Virus record (IMG/VR): IMGVR_UViG_3300025086_000159
Location: 1-29,148 of that record
Source of the DNA: a virus
Length of the DNA: 29,148 bases
Strand: one strand, 5' to 3'
Positions 14,397 through 23,108 of the stretch are shown here, piece by piece. Numbering within the stretch: the first letter of the stretch is position 1; the number at the start of each line of letters is the position of its first letter. The position numbers were made by a program, and so were the translations under genes. The notes below the pieces were generated by a model, which worked only from the letters and a program-made list of their open reading frames with translations, ran no database searches and was not told where the DNA came from.

Positions 14397-16013
14397 ATGT
14401 CAAATCAAATTTCAAACTTACTAAATGAAAGCTCTAATCAGTTTCGTGCACAAAGAAACGAGACTAAAGCTTTAGTTAGTAAATGGAACTCAACTGGTCT
14501 TCTTGAAGGTATCGATAAAGAATACGATAAGCATAATACTGCAATCCTTTTAGAAAACCAAGCGAAACAATTAATTTCCGAAGCAAATGCTACTTCTACT
14601 ACTTCAGCTGAAGAATGGAACGGCGTTGCTCTTCCACTAGTTAGAAGAATCTTCGGTGAATTAAGCGCTAAAGAATTTGTTAGCGTACAACCAATGAACT
14701 TACCATCAGGACTAGTATTCTGGTTAGATTTCAAATATGGATCTGATATCCAGGGCGATGCTAATGGTAAGAAATTTACAGATGGAACTGATATCTTAGG
14801 TGATACTTCATCTTCATCTACACCAACAGGTGGTATTTACGGTAGAGGTAAAGCTGGATATACAGCTGGACAAGGTTCTGCTACTGCTGTAACTGCTGCT
14901 CACGCAACTGCATCTTGGGAAGATGTTGGATATGACGGTGCACTTTCTGCATCTGCTGCTGCAGGTACAATTATGAAAGTAACTTTAGCATCAACTAACT
15001 ATCCAACAGATTTCGATTCTGATATGGTTAAGTCTGCTGCTATCTCTTGTTCAGATGGTGGTAAATTCGATGTAGCTGATAACTTATCTGCTTACAACTT
15101 TACTGAAGGAACTAACTCATACTTCTTTACTTCAAAAGATACTGCTGGTGGAGCTGCTCCAACTGCAATCGGAAAGATCTTCTTTACGAAAGCTCCAGCT
15201 GATAACTTATCAAGAGGTGACTTCGAAGCTAATGACGCTGAGCCAACAACTAATGATTTAGGTATTCCTCAAATCGATGTTGCTTTAAGACAAGAAGCTT
15301 TAGTTGCTAAGACTAGAAAGTTAAAAGTTGTATGGACTCCAGAATTTGCTCAAGATTTGAATGCTTATCATTCAATTGATGCAGAGGCTGAGTTAACTTC
15401 AATGTTATCTGAATACATCTCAATGGAAATCGATATGGAAATCTTAGAGATGGTTGATTCAGCTGCATTACATGAAGATACTTGGATTGCTGAATTAGGT
15501 AAAACAGCTACTGCTGGTTCTGATGTATTAGCTGATGCTGGAAATGCTGCTGCTTATACTCAAGCTACTTGGTTCCAAACGTTAGGTACTAAATTACAGA
15601 AAGTTTCTAATAAGATTCACGCTTCAACAATGAGAGGAGGAGCAAACTTCGTAGTATGTTCTCCAGATGTTGCAACAATCTTAGAATCTTTAACTGGGTT
15701 TGGGGCTGATACTGATGGTCTTAAAAATCAATTTGCTATGGGTGTTCAAAAGATCGGTGCTATCAATAACAGATACACTGTATACAAGAACCCTTACTGG
15801 CAAGATAACGTTTTATTAATGGGCTTTAGAGGATCTCAATTCCTTGAAACTGGAGCAGTTTATGCACCGTATATTCCATTAATTATGACGCCATTGGTTT
15901 ATGATCCTACTAACTTTACGCCAAGAAAAGGTGTAATGACTAGGTATGCTAAGAAAGTAGTAAGACCTGAATTCTACGGTAAGATCAACATCGGTCAATT
16001 GAATACTATATAA
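14397..16013 (+). CDS. 23: Major capsid protein (T4 gp23-like)
   Basis: A 538-residue precursor of the HK97-fold shell protein. VSVQPMNLPSGLVFWLDFKY around residues 95-115 is the gp23 family core. LISE followed by Ala at residues 59-63 matches the (I/L)-x-E site at which T4 gp23 loses its N-terminus (after residue 65 in T4), so cleavage after E62 is predicted. Residues from about 125 to 275 form a Gly/Ala/Ser/Thr-rich insertion that probably decorates the outer surface. The C-terminal half (VVWTPEFAQDLNAYHSID, NPYWQDNVLLMGFRG) is well conserved in style. The gene favours C-ending codons (ATC, TTC, AAC) more than its neighbours, as expected of the most abundant protein. It has an AGGAG ribosome binding site and is followed by a GC-rich terminator. 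Confidence 0.95.
   Translation: MSNQISNLLNESSNQFRAQRNETKALVSKWNSTGLLEGIDKEYDKHNTAILLENQAKQLISEANATSTTSAEEWNGVALPLVRRIFGELSAKEFVSVQPMNLPSGLVFWLDFKYGSDIQGDANGKKFTDGTDILGDTSSSSTPTGGIYGRGKAGYTAGQGSATAVTAAHATASWEDVGYDGALSASAAAGTIMKVTLASTNYPTDFDSDMVKSAAISCSDGGKFDVADNLSAYNFTEGTNSYFFTSKDTAGGAAPTAIGKIFFTKAPADNLSRGDFEANDAEPTTNDLGIPQIDVALRQEALVAKTRKLKVVWTPEFAQDLNAYHSIDAEAELTSMLSEYISMEIDMEILEMVDSAALHEDTWIAELGKTATAGSDVLADAGNAAAYTQATWFQTLGTKLQKVSNKIHASTMRGGANFVVCSPDVATILESLTGFGADTDGLKNQFAMGVQKIGAINNRYTVYKNPYWQDNVLLMGFRGSQFLETGAVYAPYIPLIMTPLVYDPTNFTPRKGVMTRYAKKVVRPEFYGKINIGQLNTI
14571..14585 (+). other. Predicted prohead-protease cleavage site in the capsid precursor
   Basis: The codons for L-I-S-E, then A, at residues 59-63. 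Cleavage after E62 is expected from the T4 (I/L)-x-E rule and from the near-equal position of the T4 site (after E65). Confidence 0.7.
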
Positions 16014-16060
16014 TTAAATAATTAATTTTCTTATATATTAATAATTGAATATTGTTAATT

Positions 16061-16089
16061 AGGGCCCCCTTAATTGGGGGCTCTTTTTT
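16061..16089 (+). terminator. Strong intrinsic terminator after major capsid gene
   Basis: A 9-bp GC-rich stem (AGGGCCCCC at 16061-16069 with GGGGGCTCT at 16076-16084, one G-U pair), the loop TTAATT and a T6 tract. It is the most GC-rich hairpin in the window. Confidence 0.92.
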
Positions 16090-16107
16090 GTGTTATCTTG
16101 ACTTACT

Positions 16108-16118
16108 TGATATTTATA
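16108..16118 (+). promoter_or_regulatory. Putative late-promoter motif TGATATTTATA
   Basis: Exact copy between the capsid terminator and the PhoH gene, ending 22 nt before the ATG at 16141. Confidence 0.7.
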
Positions 16119-16140
16119 CTAAATAGAATAGGAGAAAGTT

Positions 16141-16818
16141 ATGTCAACTCATTTCGCAAAAGCAGCAGGAGCAAAGAATAATAAGAAAGGTTATAGATTC
16201 TTATTATCTTTGAACGAAGAACAAAAGTTAACCAAACCTTATATACTTGATAATGATATATCTATTATAACTGGTAAAGCTGGTTCTGGTAAAACTTTAC
16301 TTGCATGTCAAATTGCATTGCAAGGTGTACTTGAAAAAAGATATAAAAAAATTATCATAACTAGACCAACGGTTTCAAAAGAGGATCTTGGTTTTTTACC
16401 TGGTGGTATAGAAGATAAGATGGCACCATGGGTATCTCCAATATATGGAAACATGTATCAGCTATTAAGAAGAGAAAGAGTAGATCAAATGATAAGGGCA
16501 GATCAAATAGAAATAGTTCCAGTCTCTTACATGAGAGGAAGAACTTTCTTGGATTCTGTTATTATTATAGATGAATGTCAAAACTTAGATGATACGCAAA
16601 CTCTTATGATTTTACAAAGATTAGGAAGAGATTCGAAAATGATATTCTGTGGTGACACAGACCAAATCGATATGAAAAATTCTACAGATAGCGGTTTAAG
16701 ATTTTTACAATCTATAAAGAATGTAGAAGGCTTTTATGTAAAAGAATTAGAAACAAATCATAGACACCCAATTCTTGATAATATACTACCAATCTATGAC
16801 AAATATTTCAAAAGTTAA
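16141..16818 (+). CDS. phoH: PhoH-like P-loop ATPase
   Basis: A 225-residue protein with Walker A GKAGSGKT at residues 45-52, ITRPTVSKEDLGFLPGGIED at about 73-92 and Walker B VIIIDE at 140-145 followed by CQN. A sensor-like FCGDTDQIDM lies near 169-178. These are the marks of the PhoH family, related to the helicase-like ATPases. PhoH-like genes are frequent in marine phages, but the function is not settled; RNA metabolism or phosphate-stress links have been proposed. Here it forms its own unit between the capsid terminator plus TGATATTTATA and a second TGATATTTATA, with an AGGAG ribosome binding site. Its place among virion genes suggests late expression. Confidence 0.92.
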   Translation: MSTHFAKAAGAKNNKKGYRFLLSLNEEQKLTKPYILDNDISIITGKAGSGKTLLACQIALQGVLEKRYKKIIITRPTVSKEDLGFLPGGIEDKMAPWVSPIYGNMYQLLRRERVDQMIRADQIEIVPVSYMRGRTFLDSVIIIDECQNLDDTQTLMILQRLGRDSKMIFCGDTDQIDMKNSTDSGLRFLQSIKNVEGFYVKELETNHRHPILDNILPIYDKYFKS

Positions 16819-16867
16819 GTCTTCAGCTTGATAATTATATACACAACTGCACATTGACTGCGGAACA

Positions 16868-16878
16868 TGATATTTATA
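16868..16878 (+). promoter_or_regulatory. Putative late-promoter motif TGATATTTATA
   Basis: Exact copy in the 75-nt gap after phoH, ending 15 nt before the ATG at 16894. An AAAGGAG ribosome binding site follows directly. Confidence 0.7.
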
Positions 16879-16893
16879 TAAAAGGAGCAATAT

Positions 16894-18063
16894 ATGGCAA
16901 AAGATATTTCAATATGGCCTGGGTCTGGTTCTTTCTCTGCAAGCTATGCTGCAAGTGAATCTCCAACACCTTTCGCACTATACGACACAGATAACGAATT
17001 TACAGCTTCTGCTGATAATGTAGCTGTTTGGTGTGCAAGAAGACTTGGGTATCCTATAGTAGATATTGAATTGCAAGATAAAAACTTTTGGGCTTGTCAT
17101 GAAGAAGCTGTAACAGAATATTCTGCACAAGTAAATAGATTTAATATAAGAGAAAACCTATTAAATTTACAAGGAGCTTCAACTGGTTCATCATTTACTG
17201 GTAAACAAATAAAGGGTGGATTAGATGCTACAATACAAATAGCAAAGCAATATGGTTCAGAAGCTGGTTCTGGTGGATCAATAAATTGGTACAGCGGTTC
17301 TATATCTGTAACTTCTGGTTCACAAGTTTACGATTTAACTGATTCTAGTGTTACTACATATGAATCTGGTACACCAGGTACAAATGTTATAGAAGTTAAA
17401 AGAATATTTCACGAAGGAACACCAGCAATAAATAGATTGTTTGATCCTTACGTTGGAACTGGAGCTGGTACATCTCATATGATGCAAGCTTTTGGTTGGG
17501 GAGGTTATTCTCCTGCAATCAATTATCTAGTTATGCCCTTATATGATGATATGCTAAGAATGCAAGAAATAGAATTCAACGATCAGGTAAGAAAATCTGC
17601 ACACTCATTTGAGTTGATAAATAACAAATTAAGGATATTTCCAAAACCAACAAGCGATTATACTTTCTATTTTCAATATATAAAAACCTCAGATAGAAAA
17701 GGTAGTGTATCGGGGGCTGTTGTATCAGACTTTTCAAATCTACAATATGACAATATACAATACAAGTTTATTAATGATCCAGGTAAACAATGGATTAAAA
17801 AATACACTCTTGCTTTAGTAAAAGAATTGCTAGGATCAATCAGAGGAAAATACTCTACAGTACCAATCCCTGGATCTGAGACAACTTTAGATGGAGATGC
17901 TTTAAGAGCAGAAGGTGCAGCTGAAAAGGAAACGCTAATTGCACAATTAAGAGAAGATTTACAAGCTGCTTCAAGAAGGAACTCAATGGAGAGAAACAAA
18001 GAGGAAGCAGAATTTCAACAAGAACTAATTAACAAAGTACCACTAGGTATTTATATAGGGTAA
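16894..18063 (+). CDS. 13: Neck protein (T4 gp13-like)
   Basis: A 389-residue protein. Residues 40-90 (AVWCARRLGYPIVDIELQDK, then FWACHEEAVTEY) and the later LRIFPKP...YFQYIKT segment are in the style of gp13-like neck proteins of marine T4-like phages. The C-terminus is helical, with ALVKELLGSIRGKYSTVPIP and a Glu/Arg-rich end. T4 gp13 is 309 residues; the extra length lies in Ser/Gly-rich stretches. It would close the filled head and join the tail, acting with the gp14-like protein encoded 3 nt downstream. The assignment rests on residual similarity plus its place before gp14- and gp15-like genes. Confidence 0.65.
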   Translation: MAKDISIWPGSGSFSASYAASESPTPFALYDTDNEFTASADNVAVWCARRLGYPIVDIELQDKNFWACHEEAVTEYSAQVNRFNIRENLLNLQGASTGSSFTGKQIKGGLDATIQIAKQYGSEAGSGGSINWYSGSISVTSGSQVYDLTDSSVTTYESGTPGTNVIEVKRIFHEGTPAINRLFDPYVGTGAGTSHMMQAFGWGGYSPAINYLVMPLYDDMLRMQEIEFNDQVRKSAHSFELINNKLRIFPKPTSDYTFYFQYIKTSDRKGSVSGAVVSDFSNLQYDNIQYKFINDPGKQWIKKYTLALVKELLGSIRGKYSTVPIPGSETTLDGDALRAEGAAEKETLIAQLREDLQAASRRNSMERNKEEAEFQQELINKVPLGIYIG

Positions 18064-18066
18064 GAT

Positions 18067-18579
18067 ATGTCGATATTCGGAGGAGATAGAGATATTTCTT
18101 TATTTAGGCACATAAATAGAGAATTAATTAACAATATCATCGATACAAAAGTTGATATTGTAAAAGCTGCGATAAAAGACATAAAGGAAAACTTATACGG
18201 CGAAGCACTTGGCAAACAATATTTTCAAAACGTTAGAGTTGGATGCTTAATAGAACAAGGCTCAACAGAAATAGAAGATACAGATTTTGGACCAGATGTA
18301 AATAAAAATGTTACTTTTAGATTTTTAAGAGATGATATAAAAGATATAGCAAACTTGAAATTAGAAATTGGTGATTTATTATTTTGGGATAATACCTATT
18401 GGGAAATAGACAAAGTCTCTTCAGGTAATCAATATTTTATGGGAAGAAATCCTAGTACTAATTTTGCAAGTGATGAACATGGTTATAACTTAGCTGTAAT
18501 ATGTGAAGCTCATATGACTAGAAGAAGTAAACTTTCTATAGAACAAACTAACAATGGCTATGATAAGAGGTTATACTAA
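18067..18579 (+). CDS. 14: Neck protein (T4 gp14-like)
   Basis: A 170-residue protein. The N-terminal part is helical (LFRHINRELINNIIDTKVDI). The C-terminal half is beta-rich, with KLEIGDLLFWDNTYWEIDKV followed by NQYFMGRNP, a pattern shared with head-completion neck proteins of the gp14 kind. T4 gp14 is 256 residues, so this is a shorter form. It lies 3 nt after the gp13-like gene, and its stop shares a base with the gp15-like start. That compact 13-14-15 order is as in T4 and strengthens the call. The expected role is in the neck that stabilises packaged DNA and accepts the tail. Confidence 0.7.
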   Translation: MSIFGGDRDISLFRHINRELINNIIDTKVDIVKAAIKDIKENLYGEALGKQYFQNVRVGCLIEQGSTEIEDTDFGPDVNKNVTFRFLRDDIKDIANLKLEIGDLLFWDNTYWEIDKVSSGNQYFMGRNPSTNFASDEHGYNLAVICEAHMTRRSKLSIEQTNNGYDKRLY

Positions 18580-19379
18580 TGAATAAACCTACAGCAAGAA
18601 AAACAAAGTCACAAAAGATAGACAGAAGTGCTCAAATAAAAAGAGACGATAAACAGCCTATATTTGAAGTTGGTTTATATGAAATAGATGAAACTATTAA
18701 ATATTATATAGATAATGTAATACAACCTCAAGTTAAAGATTCAAATGGTAGTTTATTACAATTACCAGTAATTTACGGTAGTACAGAAAGATGGAAATCT
18801 GTACAAAAATCTAATTTTTACAGAGACGTTAAAGGTAAAATACAATTACCTCTAATGATGTATAAGAAAACTAACATAGAGAAAATTAGAGAACTGGGAA
18901 GTAAGGTAGACCCATTAGCTCCAATAGTACAAACTATAGAAATGAAGTATACTCAAAAAAATAGGTATGACAATTTTTCTGCTTTATATGGTAGAAAACC
19001 TGTAAAGGAATATCATCAAGTTGTTGTACCAGATTATGTAAAAGTTTCTTATGAATGTATAATATGGACAGACATGATTTCACAGATGAATTCTATAGTA
19101 GAAGCAATAAATTATGCAGAAGGTGCATATTGGGGTGATCCTCAAAGATTTAGTTTCAAATCTAGGATAGATTCATTTTCTGCAGCAACTGAAATTTCTA
19201 GTGGACAAGATAGAGCAACTAAATGCACATTCAATCTAGAATTGGCAGGGTTTATAATACCTAACACAATTCAAAAACAAATAAACAGTCAAACAACAAA
19301 AACCATATCAATGGCACAAGTTACTTTAGGTTCTGAGACTATAGTAAGCGATATTAACAATTTACCAACCTCAGATTAA
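18579..19379 (+). CDS. 15: Tail sheath stabiliser/completion protein (T4 gp15-like)
   Basis: A 266-residue protein that caps the finished tail and forms the head-tail interface. Segments resembling T4 gp15 include LLQLPVIYGSTERWKSVQKS near residues 45-65 (T4 has a matching VPITYAS motif), the motif LPLMMYK, and a C-terminal ATKCTFNLELAGFIIPNT, where T4 has an RR-EWSLTFEVNG-MYPP motif. T4 gp15 is 272 residues, practically the same length. The start overlaps the previous stop (TAATG). An extended basic N-terminus (KPTARKTKSQKIDR) precedes the conserved part. Confidence 0.82.
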   Translation: MNKPTARKTKSQKIDRSAQIKRDDKQPIFEVGLYEIDETIKYYIDNVIQPQVKDSNGSLLQLPVIYGSTERWKSVQKSNFYRDVKGKIQLPLMMYKKTNIEKIRELGSKVDPLAPIVQTIEMKYTQKNRYDNFSALYGRKPVKEYHQVVVPDYVKVSYECIIWTDMISQMNSIVEAINYAEGAYWGDPQRFSFKSRIDSFSAATEISSGQDRATKCTFNLELAGFIIPNTIQKQINSQTTKTISMAQVTLGSETIVSDINNLPTSD

Positions 19380-19402
19380 TATAATAGTTATAGGAGAAAA
19401 AA

Positions 19403-19663
19403 ATGGCTACACCAAAAAAAGAAAAATTTACAACAGAAGAATTAACCGAACTTAAAGATATAAGAAAAAGATTTTCTGATATATCTTATAAGCTAGGACA
19501 AATAGAAATGCAAATAATAACGCTAGGTCAAGATAAGATTAAACTTGTATCTAGTTTTAACGAAACAATTGAAAAAGAAAAAGAAATTGCTAAGAAACTT
19601 TTAGATAAATATGGAAAAGGGCAAATAGATATAGATTCAGGAGAATTTATCTCTGCATCATAG
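19403..19663 (+). CDS. Small coiled-coil protein before the sheath gene, unknown
   Basis: An 86-residue charged protein. Residues 10-70 form one long helix with heptad-like hydrophobic spacing (LTELKDIRKRFSDISYKLGQ and onward). The C-terminus is short and acidic (GQIDIDSGEFISAS). It has an AGGAG ribosome binding site and lies 23 nt after the gp15-like gene. It ends the neck unit, because a TGATATTTATA element follows 19 nt after the stop. A small structural or assembly helper is likely from context; no family is recognised. Confidence 0.6.
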   Translation: MATPKKEKFTTEELTELKDIRKRFSDISYKLGQIEMQIITLGQDKIKLVSSFNETIEKEKEIAKKLLDKYGKGQIDIDSGEFISAS

Positions 19664-19682
19664 TCTTTTTGAATAATTTTAT

Positions 19683-19693
19683 TGATATTTATA
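19683..19693 (+). promoter_or_regulatory. Putative late-promoter motif TGATATTTATA
   Basis: Exact copy upstream of the tail sheath gene, ending 55 nt before its ATG. The A/T-rich leader ends in TTAGGAG. Confidence 0.68.
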
Positions 19694-19748
19694 TACGAGA
19701 AGAAAGTAATAATTTTACTTAAAAAAAGAATTAAATTAGGAGAATAAA

Positions 19749-21560
19749 ATGGCAGAAAAAATAGTCAGTCCTGGTGTATTTACACAAGAGAACGATTTAT
19801 CATTCGTTCCACAGGGAGTTGCCGAAATTGGAGCTGCAATCATAGGGCCAACTGTAAAAGGGCCAGCATTGATTCCTACCACAGTAACAAGCTTTGGTGA
19901 TTTCCAAACAATTTTTGGTACAACATTTAACAGCGGTTCAGATACTTATGAGTACTTTACCTCATTAGCAGCAGAACAATATTTAGCAAACTCAGGAGCT
20001 TTAACAGTAGTAAGAATTCTATCAGGGTCTTATACAAAAGCCTCAGCATCGTTTATATCCGGTTCAGTAGTAGGAGGAAGATCAAATGGTATTCCAACAT
20101 CAGAATCTTATGCAAACCCGAACGAAGCAGCATACTCACAATCATTTCAAATTAGTTTAAGAAACGATGGTGCATTCGGAAATTCAGATGATTTAACATC
20201 TCAAACTTTAGGAACTAATAATTTACTTGCTAATGGTACAGCTGATAATTTAAGATGGGAAATAGCAAATGTAAATAAAAATACAGGTACATTCTCTTTA
20301 TATATTAGAAGAGGTAATGATACATCTAATTCTAAAGTAGTATTAGAAACATGGAACAACTTAAGTTTAGATCCAAAATCTAATAACTATATAAGAAAAG
20401 TAATTGGTGATCAATACTATACAGTTGGGGATGCAGGAACTGCAGATCCTTATTTACAATTAGCTGGAGATTATGCAAATAAATCTGCATATGTTTATGT
20501 AACTGGTAATGCACAAACGATAGATTACTTAGACTCAAATGGTAACACTGGTTCATTAACAAATGACTTTGGAATATATTCAGCTTCATTACCAGCACCA
20601 GTAGAAGGAGCATTTATCGGTGGATCTGATGGTACACAAGAAGCTGCACCAAAATTCTTTGATGCAATCACTGATAACAATGTACAAGGTTTTAATATGT
20701 CAGCTACAACTGATGGCTATAAAACTGCATTATACTTATTGAAAAATCAAGATCAATACGATATCAATATGCTAATAGTACCAGGTATGACACAAGCTAA
20801 CGATTCTGCACTTACAACTTTAACAAAAGAAATTGCAGAAGCTAGAGGAGATTGCTTCTTCCTAGTAGATCCAGAAGCTCACGGTCAAACTTCAATTACA
20901 ACAGCAGCAGGAAGATCAGAACAACTGATATCTTCATATGGAGCTATGTATTGGCCATGGGTTAAGATCTTCGCTTCAAGATTAGGTAAGAACGTTTGGG
21001 TTCCAGCATCTGTAGTAATGGGAGGTGTAATAGCTTTCAATGATAAAGTAGCTGCAGAATGGTACGCACCAGCTGGTTTGAACAGAGGAGGAATAGGAGC
21101 TGCAATTCAAGCAGAAAGAGGTTTAACACACGCAAATAGAGATGAACTATATGAATCAAGAATCAATCCACTTGCAACATTCCCAGGTCAAGGGGTTTGT
21201 GTTTGGGGGCAAAAGACTTTACAAAAAAGAGCAACAGCTTTAGATAGAGTAAACGTTAGAAGATTATTGATCAACCTTAAGAAGTTCGTTGCAAGTACAA
21301 CTAAGTTCTTAGTATTCGAAAATAACACTTCAACTACTAGAAACAGATTCTTAAGTACAGTTAATCCTTATATGGAAGCAGTACAACAAAACCAAGGTCT
21401 TTATGCATTCAGAGTTATTATGGATGAATCTAATAATACTCCAGACATCATCGATAGAAATATCATGAAAGGGGAAATATTTATTCAACCAGCAAAAGCT
21501 GCAGAATTTATAGTAGTAGACTTTAACATTATGCCAACCGGAGCTACTTTCGGAGAATAA
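19749..21560 (+). CDS. 18: Tail sheath protein (T4 gp18-like)
   Basis: A 603-residue contractile sheath subunit; T4 gp18 has 659 residues. The N-terminus SPGVFTQENDLSF, followed by AEIGAAIIGPTVKGPALIP, is the classic sheath start. The C-terminal domain includes WVPASVVMGGVIA, NRGGIGAAIQ, NPLATFPGQGVCVWGQKTL and a terminal strand region (FIQPAKAAEFIVVDFNIMP) that donates to neighbouring subunits. The variable middle, residues 90-310, probably forms the outer domains. An AGGAG ribosome binding site precedes the ATG. A new TGATATTTATA element begins at the base after the stop, so sheath and tube have separate starts for high expression. Confidence 0.96.
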   Translation: MAEKIVSPGVFTQENDLSFVPQGVAEIGAAIIGPTVKGPALIPTTVTSFGDFQTIFGTTFNSGSDTYEYFTSLAAEQYLANSGALTVVRILSGSYTKASASFISGSVVGGRSNGIPTSESYANPNEAAYSQSFQISLRNDGAFGNSDDLTSQTLGTNNLLANGTADNLRWEIANVNKNTGTFSLYIRRGNDTSNSKVVLETWNNLSLDPKSNNYIRKVIGDQYYTVGDAGTADPYLQLAGDYANKSAYVYVTGNAQTIDYLDSNGNTGSLTNDFGIYSASLPAPVEGAFIGGSDGTQEAAPKFFDAITDNNVQGFNMSATTDGYKTALYLLKNQDQYDINMLIVPGMTQANDSALTTLTKEIAEARGDCFFLVDPEAHGQTSITTAAGRSEQLISSYGAMYWPWVKIFASRLGKNVWVPASVVMGGVIAFNDKVAAEWYAPAGLNRGGIGAAIQAERGLTHANRDELYESRINPLATFPGQGVCVWGQKTLQKRATALDRVNVRRLLINLKKFVASTTKFLVFENNTSTTRNRFLSTVNPYMEAVQQNQGLYAFRVIMDESNNTPDIIDRNIMKGEIFIQPAKAAEFIVVDFNIMPTGATFGE

Positions 21561-21571
21561 TGATATTTATA
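21561..21571 (+). promoter_or_regulatory. Putative late-promoter motif TGATATTTATA
   Basis: Exact copy that begins directly after the sheath stop codon and ends 29 nt before the tube ATG. Confidence 0.68.
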
Positions 21572-21600
21572 TTAAAGTAATAATAAAAGAGGAGAAATAA

Positions 21601-22089
21601 ATGGCAAATTTAGTCGACCCAAATGAAATGATGTTTACGTCCTTTCAACCAAAGGTAGCTAATAGATATGTATTATACATGGACGGAGTCCCTTCTTTCT
21701 TAATAAAGAAAGCAGCAAGACCATCTGTAAAATTCAATACTATTACTATGGACCACATGAATACTCAAAGAAAGATCCAAGGTAAAGCAACCTGGGATGA
21801 TATTTCTTTAACATTGTATGATCCAATTGTACCATCCGGAGCTCAAGCAGTAATGGAATGGATAAGATTAGGTTATGAATCAGTAACAGGTAGATCTGGT
21901 TATTCTGATTTTTACAAGAAAGAAATTGTATGTAACGTTTTAGGACCAGTAGGTGATAAAGTTGAAGAATGGACACTTAAGGGTGCTTTCCCAACTTCAG
22001 CAGGTTTTGGAGATCTTGATTGGTCTTCTGATGCACCAATGGAAATATCAGTTGGTATTGCATACGATTACGCAATCTTACAATACTAG
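21601..22089 (+). CDS. 19: Tail tube protein (T4 gp19-like)
   Basis: A 162-residue tail tube subunit, the same size as T4 gp19 (163). Marks include FTSFQPKVANRYVLYMDGVP at residues 13-32, FLIKKAARPSV, LTLYDPIVPSGAQAVMEWI in the middle, and WTLKGAFPTSAGFGDLDWSS near the C-terminus, followed by ISVGIAYDYAIL. Hexameric rings of this protein stack around the tape measure inside the sheath. An AGAGGAG ribosome binding site precedes the ATG. A long imperfect hairpin follows the gene, so tube mRNA is probably ended or stabilised there. Confidence 0.96.
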   Translation: MANLVDPNEMMFTSFQPKVANRYVLYMDGVPSFLIKKAARPSVKFNTITMDHMNTQRKIQGKATWDDISLTLYDPIVPSGAQAVMEWIRLGYESVTGRSGYSDFYKKEIVCNVLGPVGDKVEEWTLKGAFPTSAGFGDLDWSSDAPMEISVGIAYDYAILQY

Positions 22090-22105
22090 TACAAAAATAA
22101 GAAAA

Positions 22106-22137
22106 GGAAAAGAGCTCTAACATTAGGGTTCTTTTCC
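22106..22137 (+). terminator. Hairpin after tail tube gene (no T-tract)
   Basis: A 14-bp stem with two wobbles (22106-22119 with 22124-22137) and a 4-nt loop ACAT, extendable outward by an AAGAAA/TTTCTT pairing. The following sequence is only moderately T-rich, so it may be a weak terminator or an mRNA-protecting structure. Confidence 0.55.
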
Positions 22138-22144
22138 AATTTCT

Positions 22145-22155
22145 TCATATTTATA
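22145..22155 (+). promoter_or_regulatory. Late-promoter motif variant TCATATTTATA
   Basis: Differs from the consensus only at position 2. It ends 43 nt before the ATG at 22199. It lies inside an 8-bp inverted repeat (CTTCATAT 22143-22150 / ATATGAAG 22158-22165) not seen at the other copies. Confidence 0.5.
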
Positions 22156-22198
22156 TTATATGAAGATTAACGTTATAGAATAAAAAGGAAAGGTTATT

Positions 22199-23083
22199 AT
22201 GAGCGATAAACCCACGAGATTGTCCGACAAGGACTTAAAAGAACAATTACAAGAACAAGCTGGTCATGTTGAAAAAACCAAGCTAGTTGTAGAAACAAAC
22301 TTCCCAACAGAAATTATAGACTTACCTTCAAAAGGTATACCTTATCCAGAAGATAACCCTTTATCGTCTGGTAAAGTGGAAATGAAATATATGACTGCTA
22401 AAGAAGAAGATATTCTTACAACTCAATCTTATATTACACAAGGAGTAGTATTAGATAAACTTTTCAAATCATTAATTGTTTCTAATGGACAAGGCCAACC
22501 GGTAAAATATAATGATTTATTAGTTGGAGATAAAAATGCAATTATGATTGCAGCAAGAGTATTAGGTTATGGTAAAGATTATGAAATAAATATACCAGAA
22601 CAATATAATGCTGGTGTACCTCAAACTGAAACAGTTGATTTAACAAAGTTAGAAGATAAAGATCTTCATGAACAAATACTTAAATATCCAAACTCAAGAG
22701 AATTTGAATGGGAATTACCTGTATCTAAGAAAAAGATTACTTTTAATCTAATGACACACGGTATGGAAAAGAAAGTTGATTATGCTCTTAAAGATATTAA
22801 GAAACAACAGAAAAGAACTAAAGATGAAACTGATAGAACTTTGTCTACAAGGTTAAAGCATATAATTAAAGCAGTAGATGAAGAAACAGATTCAAAAGCA
22901 ATAGCTTCATTTGTAGATGATCATATGTTAGCTTTAGATTCAAGAGCATTTAGAAAGTATCTCACAGAATTAACACCAGATGTAAATTTGAAATATAATT
23001 TTATTTCTAATGAAACTGGAGATGAACGGGAGGTGGAGATACCCATTGAAGTGAGCTTTTTTTGGCCTGACGCAACAATATAA
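22199..23083 (+). CDS. 26: gp26-type baseplate hub / tail assembly chaperone protein
   Basis: A 294-residue protein. The stretch IIDLPSKGIPYPEDNPLSSG, then VEMKYMTAKEEDIL (about residues 38-75), is the hallmark of the T4 gp26-like baseplate family. The C-terminus ends EVSFFWPDATI. T4 gp26 is 208 residues and acts in hub assembly. The position just upstream of the tape measure, followed by an ORF in another frame, is that of tail assembly chaperones made in two forms by ribosomal frameshifting (G/GT in lambda). A T7 tract at 23057-23063, 18 nt before the stop codon, is the likely slip site. A ribosome binding site AAAAGGAAAG precedes the ATG. Confidence 0.75.
   Translation: MSDKPTRLSDKDLKEQLQEQAGHVEKTKLVVETNFPTEIIDLPSKGIPYPEDNPLSSGKVEMKYMTAKEEDILTTQSYITQGVVLDKLFKSLIVSNGQGQPVKYNDLLVGDKNAIMIAARVLGYGKDYEINIPEQYNAGVPQTETVDLTKLEDKDLHEQILKYPNSREFEWELPVSKKKITFNLMTHGMEKKVDYALKDIKKQQKRTKDETDRTLSTRLKHIIKAVDEETDSKAIASFVDDHMLALDSRAFRKYLTELTPDVNLKYNFISNETGDEREVEIPIEVSFFWPDATI
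23057..23063 (+). promoter_or_regulatory. Candidate programmed frameshift site (T7)
   Basis: The zero frame reads AGC TTT TTT TGG. A +1 slip (or -2) on the Phe codons enters the downstream frame, which is open from 23055 through 23297. The +1 fusion would be 365 residues and the -2 fusion 366. Confidence 0.6.
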
Positions 23084-23108
23084 ACAATCTGTACACCAAT
23101 CTCTTTTT

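Noticed and set aside
16819-16867. Terminator after phoH
   Set aside because: I found no convincing stem with a T-tract in this 49-nt stretch before the next motif.
23057-23063. A -1 slip at the T7 run
   Set aside because: The extension lies in the +1/-2 frame relative to the gp26-like gene, so a -1 slip does not reach it.
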